Shown here in pieces: positions 58,021 to 64,000 of a stretch of 64,000 bases of DNA. The first letter of the stretch is position 1, and every line of letters starts with the position of its first letter. The notes beneath the pieces were generated by a model, which was not told the DNA's origin, ran no database searches, and saw only the letters and a list, made by a program, of their open reading frames with translations. A program made the translations under genes and the position numbers. Origin of the DNA: Bin87 sp963665395 (GTDB lineage Bacteria; Chloroflexota; Dehalococcoidia; Lucifugimonadales; UBA3495); contig OY762251.1 in assembly GCA_963665395.2 (NCBI GenBank), forward strand, positions 496,001 to 560,000, read 5' to 3'.

Positions 58021-59034
58021 TCACAGGACGTGGTACAGCAGCAGGTGGTCGCGCAGCACGTCGGCGGCGAAGTCGTTTTCCACGTCGCGGAGCACCGAGT
58101 GGATGTGGTTGGCGCCGTTCTGTCGATTGTCGTATTCGACCACGAAGTCGCCGCCATGCAGGCGGTAGTAATGGGGCTGCGTCCGGTCAACCGGCCCGCC
58201 CCAGGCCAGGTGGATCTTTTCGAGGCCGCCCTGGCGCAGCGCGTTCAGCTTATCTTCCGCAAGATCGGAGCGGATGCGGGTCACGTACTCGCTGGCCAGG
58301 GCCATCAGCATCTCCCGTTGCGTGCCCGACAGGGCCGTAGCCGGCAAGCCCTCCTCTTTGGGGAGCGATGCTTTGGAGGAGTTGAAAGTGATGATGTCGG
58401 CCGGCGCTTCGTCGTAGATAACGGCGCGGCTCTGCTGACCGGCGTCCAGGCTGTTCATCAGTTCCAGCGCGATGTCCTGGCTCTTGCCCAGGATGCGCAA
58501 ACCCTGTTTCGGCCCCTTGGGAACCTCGGCCGGGTTGGCACCGAAGAAGAAGGGCGTAACCGACAGCACCCGGTCGCCCCAGACGCTGTAGTGCAGCGAA
58601 ACGTGGTGCCCTTCCACCCGCCAGCCCCATGGTTCGGCATCGCTGCCGGGATCCCCGAAGATCGTCCAGGAATACAGCAGCGGGTCTCGCACGAAGGTTA
58701 TGTGCCCCCGCTCCTGTTCCAGCGGCCCCAGCACCGTCTCGTGCTCAATGATCAGGCGCGCCTGCCGGTTGGAATCCTCGGTGAGGCCGGTGGCCATCAG
58801 CGCGTAGGCCAGACCGCGTTGTTCCTCGGTCATATCCCGCAGGAGCAGGCCATGGCGGTTCATCGGTGGGTAGTACCAGAAAATCCGCTCGCCATCATGA
58901 TAACTATAGCTGATGGCCGATTTCTGGTTGACATCAAGGCTGTTCAACAGCGCCAATGCCGCCCCTCGCATCTCGGAGGCCGCCGGCGGGTGCGTGTGGG
59001 GATGGTCATGGTCATGGGTAGGTGCGGTCGTCAT
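58021..59034 (-). CDS. DUF3500 domain-containing protein
   Basis: A 337-residue DUF3500 protein. After a His-rich start (THDHDHPHTHPPAAS, six His), family blocks follow: NQKSAISYSYHDGERIFWYY, PMNRHGLLLRDMTEEQR, PWGWRVEGHHVSLHYSVWGD and SVTPFFFGANPAEV; KIHLAWGG and YYRLHGGDFVVEYDN end the domain. Function unknown. It is adjacent to the (2Fe-2S) gene and shares its direction. Confidence 0.9.
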   Translation of the reverse strand: MTTAPTHDHDHPHTHPPAASEMRGAALALLNSLDVNQKSAISYSYHDGERIFWYYPPMNRHGLLLRDMTEEQRGLAYALMATGLTEDSNRQARLIIEHETVLGPLEQERGHITFVRDPLLYSWTIFGDPGSDAEPWGWRVEGHHVSLHYSVWGDRVLSVTPFFFGANPAEVPKGPKQGLRILGKSQDIALELMNSLDAGQQSRAVIYDEAPADIITFNSSKASLPKEEGLPATALSGTQREMLMALASEYVTRIRSDLAEDKLNALRQGGLEKIHLAWGGPVDRTQPHYYRLHGGDFVVEYDNRQNGANHIHSVLRDVENDFAADVLRDHLLLYHVL

Positions 59035-59094
59035 ATTGGGTTTGTCCTCCGTGATACATTGCGACTGGAGCGGAGCATTTGTCCCGCCGGGAGT

Positions 59095-59601
59095 CTATTT
59101 GGTCCTGTTGTAGGGGTCAAACCAGGCGCCGCGTTGCGCGGCCGCCTTCACCGACGCGAGGATCCGGCCATACGCGTTGCACCGGCACAGGTTGCCCGAC
59201 AGGGCTTCCCGGATCTGGTCGTCATTGGGATCTGGGTTGCCGTTCAGCAACGCGCGCGTCGCCATCACGAAACCGGGAGTGCAGAATCCGCATTGCCCAC
59301 CGTCCTCGTCCAGGAAAGCCTGTTGCAAGGGCGATAGTTCTCCCGCCGGCGCCAATCCTTCCACCGTCAACACTTCGCTGCCTACAGCGCGCAAAGCCAG
59401 CACCTGGCAGGCGTTCACCGCCAGCCCGTCCAGCAGCACGGTGCAGGAACCGCACTCGCCGCGGTCGCAGCCCCGCTTGGCCCCCGTCAGCCCGAGCGCA
59501 TCCCGCAGCACATCCAGCAGCGACCAGTGATGGCGGGCGGAGATGGTATGTTCAACGCCGTTGACAGTGATAGCGATGTCGGCGGAATGCAGGTTGGTCA
59601 T
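59095..59601 (-). CDS. (2Fe-2S)-binding subunit of a xanthine dehydrogenase/CoxS-type enzyme
   Basis: A 168-residue electron-transfer subunit with both [2Fe-2S] sites: plant-type CDRGECGSCTVLLDG (~45-59) and the helical site GQCGFCTPGFVM plus GNLCRCNAYGRIL. It pairs in the cytoplasm with molybdopterin and FAD subunits; candidates lie at 60583-62859 and 63328 onwards, but on the other strand and interrupted by other genes. Confidence 0.92.
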   Translation of the reverse strand: MTNLHSADIAITVNGVEHTISARHHWSLLDVLRDALGLTGAKRGCDRGECGSCTVLLDGLAVNACQVLALRAVGSEVLTVEGLAPAGELSPLQQAFLDEDGGQCGFCTPGFVMATRALLNGNPDPNDDQIREALSGNLCRCNAYGRILASVKAAAQRGAWFDPYNRTK

Positions 59602-59718
59602 AATGTCAGCATCCTATCGCAGCGGCAAAAGCGGGGCAAGCCGGCGATGACCGGCGCCCTTTGACGATGGTCAGGACACCGGCTATATTGCCCGCACTAC
59701 CCCAAGTGGAGGTTCGCC

Positions 59719-60036
59719 ATGGCAAGCGCTAAATTCGATTGGGGGCACAACCGAGAGAAGCCGGAAGGCGTCAAAATCCAGCTGACTTACGTCGGCCCCG
59801 GCATGATGCCCGACGAACGGTACGTCAAGTTCAAGATCGGCGACAAAGCCTACGGGGGGTGGATGCCGGATTACTCAGTCAACGAAGAGCAGAAATGGCT
59901 CAAGGCGTTCATTACCACCGATTTTGACGACGGCGGGTGGCTGGTTCAACTCCCTGACGAAACTCGCGTGTCCGGACGCAATATTTTTGTACCCAAAGAA
60001 CACCAGGACGTAATTCTCAAAGGCTGGTGGCAATGA
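59719..60036 (+). CDS. Hypothetical protein coupled to dCTP deaminase gene
   Basis: A 105-residue protein starting MASAKFDWGHNREKPEGVKI, with VKFKIGDKAYGGWMPDY and a C-terminal NIFVPKEHQDVILKGWWQ. GGAGG precedes the ATG. Its stop overlaps the next start (ATGA, 60033-60036). Not recognised; apparently a small beta-rich protein. Confidence 0.7.
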   Translation: MASAKFDWGHNREKPEGVKIQLTYVGPGMMPDERYVKFKIGDKAYGGWMPDYSVNEEQKWLKAFITTDFDDGGWLVQLPDETRVSGRNIFVPKEHQDVILKGWWQ

Positions 60037-60578
60037 TTTACAGCGATCAGGACATCAAGACCGCGCTGGAATCAGGTACGTTGAACATCGATCCCAGACC
60101 CGCCAGTGCCGCGTATGCCACCTCGTCCGTGGACCTGCTTCTGGGGGACACATTCACTGTGTTTGACCCTCCGATATCGGGCGTCGAAATCGCGGTTATG
60201 GTTGCCCAAGCGGACCCTGAGGAGACGGCCGAGCGGTATGGCAGGGTGGTCCGCGTGTCGCCAGGCTCATACATCGAGTTGAAGCCAAACGCTTTTGCAT
60301 TGGCCTACACTGTGGAACGGATTGAACTGCCTATAAACTTGTCCGCCAGAGTTGAAGGCAAAAGTTCCGTTGCCCGTTGGGGCTTGTCCATCCACCAGAC
60401 TGCCCCAACCATACACGCCGGATTTCACGGCAACATCCGCCTGGAAATTGCCAACGTTGGCCCTTTCGTATGCCGACTGACCCCGGGTATGGAGATCTGC
60501 CAGCTGATTGTTGAAGAGTTGAAATCGCTGCCGGAAAATGAACTCCGTTCCCGTTTCCAGAACCAAAGTCCAGACTAA
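60033..60578 (+). CDS. dcd: dCTP deaminase
   Basis: A 181-residue dCTP deaminase, which converts dCTP to dUTP for thymidylate synthesis. Core signature VEGKSSVARWGLSIHQTA (~residues 107-124), GFHGNIRLEIANVGPF with the catalytic Glu, and LTPGMEICQLIVEEL. The start ATG at 60033 is chosen because it overlaps the previous stop as ATGA; a GTG at 60027 is also in frame. Confidence 0.9.
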   Translation: MIYSDQDIKTALESGTLNIDPRPASAAYATSSVDLLLGDTFTVFDPPISGVEIAVMVAQADPEETAERYGRVVRVSPGSYIELKPNAFALAYTVERIELPINLSARVEGKSSVARWGLSIHQTAPTIHAGFHGNIRLEIANVGPFVCRLTPGMEICQLIVEELKSLPENELRSRFQNQSPD

Positions 60579-60582
60579 CACC

Positions 60583-62859
60583 ATGGCCACTACACCCGCC
60601 TCTCCCCTATCCACCGTCGGCCGCAGCGTCCGCCGCTACGAATTGGCCGACAAGATCACCGGAGCCGCCCAATACTCGGCCGACATTGCGCTGTCCGGGA
60701 TGCTGCGCGGTGTAATCGTGCGTAGCCCGCATCCCCATGCCAACGTGCTGTCAGTGGACGTGAGCAATGCCCTCGCCCTCGCCGGTGTCAGGGCAGCGGT
60801 CACGCCGGACAATGTTCCGGACGCCCGGCTCGCGCCTGATATGCCCATCCTGGACACTCGGGTACGTTTCGCCGGGGACGAGGTTGCCGCCGTTGCCGCC
60901 GACGATCTGGACACCGCCCGGCGCGCCGCCGCTTTGGTCCGCGTGGAGTACCAACCGTTGCCCTTCGTGACTGATCCGGTAGCTGCCCTGGAACCCAATG
61001 CGCCCCGGATCCATCCTGAAGGCAATCTCGCCATGCCCGAGCCGCTGGCGTTGCAGCGGGGGGACATCAAAGCCGGTTTTGCGGCCGCTGACGTCATCCT
61101 CGAAGATACCTACCACTTGCCGACCCATTCGGCCACGCCGCTGGAGCCGCGAGCGGCCCTGGCCCGTTGGGACGACGACCAACTTACGGTTTGGAAATCC
61201 ACTCGCGGCGTCCACGTGGACCGGGCCGCGCTGGCCCAGGCGCTTGGCCTTGACACCGCCAACGTGCGCGTCATCGGCCCCAACATGGGTGGCGGTTACG
61301 GCAACAAGGACGAGTCGCGCATCGCCGCCCTCGCCGCTTTGCTGTCGCGACAGGCCGGGCGACCCGTCCGCATTGAGTACAGCCGGGAGGAGGAGTTCGT
61401 CGCCGGACGCACCCGCCACGGCGGGCGGATCATCCTGCGCGTCGGCGTGAAGAACAATGGCGACATCACCGCCATCCACGGCGACGCGATCCTGGACTCT
61501 GGCGCATATCAAGCCACCGCTCCCCGGGTGGCGCGGCGCGCCGGTCAGGGGATGCTCTACCTTTACCGCTGTCCCAACGTGCGTTTTGACGCCCGCCCCG
61601 CCACCACCAACAAGCCCGTTTCCGGCAGCTACCGGGCCTTGGGCGCGCCCCAAGGCCACTTCGCCCTGGAAACCCTGATGGACCGGGCGGCCGAGGCCAT
61701 TGGCATGGATCCACTGGCCTTCCGCTTGCGAAACCACGTTCCGCCGGAAGGCCAGGCCGGCCCACGTCTCACGCCGCCGGATGAAATCGTGGACGGTCAG
61801 CCGGTGGAAGGCGGGATCCCCTTCTCAAGCAACGGTTTGGAGGAGTGCCTGCGTCGTGGCGCGGCCGAGTTCGGTTGGGACAAACCTTTTGAACGCTCGG
61901 ACCCCGGCGACACTTTCATCAAACGCGGCCGGGGTATCAGCATCATGATCTATCGCGGGGGAGTGGGAGACGAATCCGCGGCCCGCCTTTCCATCGACGA
62001 AGCCGGCAGGATAAACTTGGTCAGCGGATTAATCGACGTGGGCGAGGGAGCGGTTACGGTGCTGTGCCAGATGGCTGCCGAAGCGCTGTCAGTTCCTTAC
62101 GAAGACGTGATCCCCCGCTTCGCTGACACCGAAGACACTCCCGACGCGCCCATTACGGCCGGCTCCACCGCCACCTTCTCCACCGGGACTGCTGTGCTGC
62201 GGGCGGCGGAACGGCTGCGGGAAAAATTGTTGGAAACCGCCGCCGGACGATTGGAAGCCGACCCTTCCGCCCTGTCGATTGCCGGTGGCGCGGTTTTCGT
62301 AGTCGCCGACCCGACCCGCCGGATCACTTACGCCGAGTTGGCTCAAGCTGTCGGGTCCGATGCTCTTTCTGCCGAGGCAACGGTGCTGCCCGGCAGTCCG
62401 GACTACATCGTCAACTCCTTCGGCGCTCACTTTTGTGAGGTTGAGGTGGACACCGCCACCGGACGGGTACGAGTCAAGCGATACGTCGCGGCCCATGACT
62501 CGGGCCGCATCATCAACCCACGCACGGCGCTGAACCAGGTGGAAGGAGCAATCTCCCAGATGCTGGGCTTCGCCCTGAGCGAGGAGCTGATCACCGACAC
62601 GCCAACGGGAGTTACCCTGAACGGCAGCTATCTGGAACACAAGAGTCCCACCATCCAGGACTACCCCGACATCACCACCATCTTCGCCGACGTGGTGGAC
62701 CCGGTGGGGCCGATGGGAGCCAAGGGCCTGGGCGAAGTGCCATCCGTAGGCGTTGCCCCGGCCATTGCCAACGCCCTCTACGACGCCATCGGCGCCCGCT
62801 TCACACGGTTGCCCATTACGCCAGACCGGGTGCTGGCTGAGCTGGGACAACGGCAGTAG
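60583..62859 (+). CDS. Molybdopterin-binding subunit of a xanthine dehydrogenase-family enzyme
   Basis: A 758-residue large subunit (aldehyde oxidase/xanthine dehydrogenase superfamily). Features: KITGAAQYSADIALSGMLRG at the N-terminus, GPNMGGGYGNKDESR, GSYRALGAPQGHFALE, and MGAKGLGEVPSVGVAP near the C-terminus with the catalytic Glu of the K-G-x-G-E motif. It oxidises an unknown N-heterocycle or aldehyde. The in-frame ATG at 60538 overlaps dcd and is not used. The MoeA at the window start could supply its cofactor. Confidence 0.93.
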   Translation: MATTPASPLSTVGRSVRRYELADKITGAAQYSADIALSGMLRGVIVRSPHPHANVLSVDVSNALALAGVRAAVTPDNVPDARLAPDMPILDTRVRFAGDEVAAVAADDLDTARRAAALVRVEYQPLPFVTDPVAALEPNAPRIHPEGNLAMPEPLALQRGDIKAGFAAADVILEDTYHLPTHSATPLEPRAALARWDDDQLTVWKSTRGVHVDRAALAQALGLDTANVRVIGPNMGGGYGNKDESRIAALAALLSRQAGRPVRIEYSREEEFVAGRTRHGGRIILRVGVKNNGDITAIHGDAILDSGAYQATAPRVARRAGQGMLYLYRCPNVRFDARPATTNKPVSGSYRALGAPQGHFALETLMDRAAEAIGMDPLAFRLRNHVPPEGQAGPRLTPPDEIVDGQPVEGGIPFSSNGLEECLRRGAAEFGWDKPFERSDPGDTFIKRGRGISIMIYRGGVGDESAARLSIDEAGRINLVSGLIDVGEGAVTVLCQMAAEALSVPYEDVIPRFADTEDTPDAPITAGSTATFSTGTAVLRAAERLREKLLETAAGRLEADPSALSIAGGAVFVVADPTRRITYAELAQAVGSDALSAEATVLPGSPDYIVNSFGAHFCEVEVDTATGRVRVKRYVAAHDSGRIINPRTALNQVEGAISQMLGFALSEELITDTPTGVTLNGSYLEHKSPTIQDYPDITTIFADVVDPVGPMGAKGLGEVPSVGVAPAIANALYDAIGARFTRLPITPDRVLAELGQRQ

Positions 62860-62880
62860 GCTGTTGGCGGACTGTCATTG

Positions 62881-63258
62881 CTATATTTCGCCGCCCCAAC
62901 CCAACCGCAACCCTCGCGCGGGAATAAGCTCTTGCCCCACTGGATCGACGGCTAGCTTGAAAATTTCCAGCGTCGTCGCTCCAAGTAAAAAATGGCCGTC
63001 CGGCCCGAAAATCACGGGGCAAATGTTGGTACGCTCGCCAATGCGGATTGCTGCTACACCAGAATTGCGCATCTCACTGTCGCCATTGGCGTAAAAGCAA
63101 GGGTATTCCCCTTCCGGTTCAATATGCAACCGTTCAAACAGCGATGCCGGGAACATGGAATCGGATGCTCCCGTGTCAACCACGGCATCCACAGGAAGCA
63201 TATCGCTCCCGGATCCATAAGGATGTCCAACGGAAATCAGGACCCTGCAATAGCCCAT
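62881..63258 (-). CDS. Retropepsin-like (clan AA) aspartic protease
   Basis: A 125-residue single-domain aspartic protease: VDAVVDTGASDSMFPASLFE carries D-T-G, and HFLLGATTLEIFKLAVDP is the hydrophobic flap end of the fold (GATTLE). Such proteins act as dimers; role in bacteria unknown. It lies antisense between the molybdenum and FAD subunit genes. Confidence 0.87.
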   Translation of the reverse strand: MGYCRVLISVGHPYGSGSDMLPVDAVVDTGASDSMFPASLFERLHIEPEGEYPCFYANGDSEMRNSGVAAIRIGERTNICPVIFGPDGHFLLGATTLEIFKLAVDPVGQELIPARGLRLGWGGEI

Positions 63259-63327
63259 TTCGTTCTCCTTGCCGCTCGTTGCTGAACATCACTGTAACAT
63301 ATGCAGCGTCAACTTGAGGAACTCCCC

Positions 63328-64000
63328 TTGACCTTCCAACTGCTGCAACCAACGTCTCTATCTGAAGCCTGCGCTCTGCTGGCCGCCGCGCCGGATGATA
63401 CAGTTCCCATTGCCGGCGGCACCGACCTGCTATCGGAAATCCGCGATGGAACCGCCGCTCCCGCCACGCTGGTCGTTCTGGATTCCATCGCCGACGCCAA
63501 CCTGGCCGGCGTTGCCGAAACCGCTGCCGGCGGCTTCCGTATCGGCGCGCTGACCACCATCGCCGACATTGCGGCGCACGACGGGATCCGCCGTCGGCAC
63601 ACCGCCCTGGCCCAGGCCGCCGGCGGTCTGGCGACGCCGCAGGTTCGCAACCTGGGAACCCTGGGCGGCAACCTGAACCAGCGGCCCCGCTGCTGGTACT
63701 ACCGCCATCCGCTCACCCCGTGCTTGAAGCGCGGCGGCGACCGGTGCTATGCGGTGCCGGGAGTGGGCAAGTATCTGTGCGTAACCGGCGGCGACCGCTG
63801 CTTCATCGTGCATCCGTCGGACACCGCGGTGGCGCTTACGGCGCTGGGGGCATCGGTAACCATCGCTGCAACCGACGGCCAGCGCACCATTTCCATCGAG
63901 GATTACTTCGTTGGGCCTGATGTGGATCTGATGCGCGAGAACATCCTGCGGCCCGGCGAGTTGCTGACGGCGGTTACTCTCCCTCCCCTGCCCAACGACC
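63328..64000 (+). CDS. FAD-binding (CoxM-like) subunit, partial
   Basis: At least 224 residues, open to the window end: LTFQLLQPTSLSEACALL, then PIAGGTDLLSEIRDGT (FAD site), TPQVRNLGTLGGNLNQ (second FAD motif) and RPRCWYYRHPLTPC. This is the FAD subunit of molybdenum hydroxylases. TTG at 63328 follows GAGG at a normal distance; an ATG at 63301 in the same frame lacks a ribosome site. A Cys/Arg-rich block after the second motif (CLKRGGDRCYAV, GDRCFIV) may carry extra cofactor or Cys ligands, as in 4-hydroxybenzoyl-CoA-reductase-like relatives. Confidence 0.9.
   Translation, partial: MTFQLLQPTSLSEACALLAAAPDDTVPIAGGTDLLSEIRDGTAAPATLVVLDSIADANLAGVAETAAGGFRIGALTTIADIAAHDGIRRRHTALAQAAGGLATPQVRNLGTLGGNLNQRPRCWYYRHPLTPCLKRGGDRCYAVPGVGKYLCVTGGDRCFIVHPSDTAVALTALGASVTIAATDGQRTISIEDYFVGPDVDLMRENILRPGELLTAVTLPPLPND

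Noticed and set aside
58030..59337. Plus-strand open frame of 435 codons over the DUF3500 and Fe-S genes
   Set aside because: Antisense shadow spanning two real genes; no recognisable motif.
1..64000. Prophage or integrative element covering the window
   Set aside because: No integrase, phage structural genes, tRNA attachment site or long flanking repeats; mobility signals are individual small elements.

Overview
The window is a GC-rich bacterial chromosome segment, most likely from an uncultured Chloroflexota of the SAR202/Dehalococcoidia type or a host-associated relative. This is an inference from gene content: nine Uma2-family nuclease genes, three LLM-class flavin-dependent oxidoreductases, two thiamine-diphosphate enzymes, a phosphotriesterase-like hydrolase, a DUF3500 protein and a xanthine-dehydrogenase-type molybdoenzyme. 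No rRNA, tRNA or CRISPR array was recognised.

Layout. 1-6 kb: a Panacea-type toxin-antitoxin pair, moeA with a histidine-rich N-terminal extension, an acidic-tailed protein, a Uma2 gene, an SDR, and an Abi_2 (AbiF-like) HEPN gene preceded by its own promoter and a strongly folded leader RNA. 6-15 kb: an MDR reductase and a TPP enzyme, two partly duplicated coiled-coil genes, a large N6-type DNA methyltransferase that carries two dispersed repeats in frame, and an NYN-domain gene invaded by a small inverted-repeat element. 15-17.6 kb: a decayed IS701-like element and intergenic repeats. 17.6-30.6 kb: metabolic genes (LLM oxidoreductases, Gfo/Idh/MocA oxidoreductase, aldo/keto reductase, alpha/beta hydrolase, BNR-repeat protein) mixed with six Uma2 genes and an IS982-like element that splits a HEPN gene. 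31-41.7 kb: a compact type II restriction-modification pair, a TPP enzyme, an LLM oxidoreductase, a phosphotriesterase-like protein and an MmeI-like fused restriction-methylation protein with a duplicated 3' scrap downstream. 41.7-47.6 kb: a HEPN/partner, dual-OB and double DUF488 operon broken by a small transposon-like repeat, RNase III, a DsbA-like gene with an in-frame TGA at the active-site cysteine position, and a DUF559 cassette. 47.7-56.6 kb: glyA and a long minus-strand operon with PP2C phosphatase, three von Willebrand A proteins and a receptor-like kinase (a TerY-P-type triad), interrupted by Uma2 genes. 56.7-58 kb: two tandem copies of a toxin-antidote module, one toxin frameshifted. 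58-64 kb: DUF3500 protein, the three subunits of a xanthine-dehydrogenase-family enzyme scattered around a dCTP deaminase gene, and an aspartic protease.

The strongest theme is conflict and mobility. Short non-autonomous elements with terminal inverted repeats and exact target duplications (10 bp in one family, 9 bp in another) have landed in or next to genes, and several interrupted genes can be rebuilt exactly by removing the insert. The items most worth following up are the DsbA-like gene with TGA (possible selenoprotein), the promoter-folded RNA-Abi_2 unit, the new miniature element families, and the kinase/phosphatase/triple-VWA operon.
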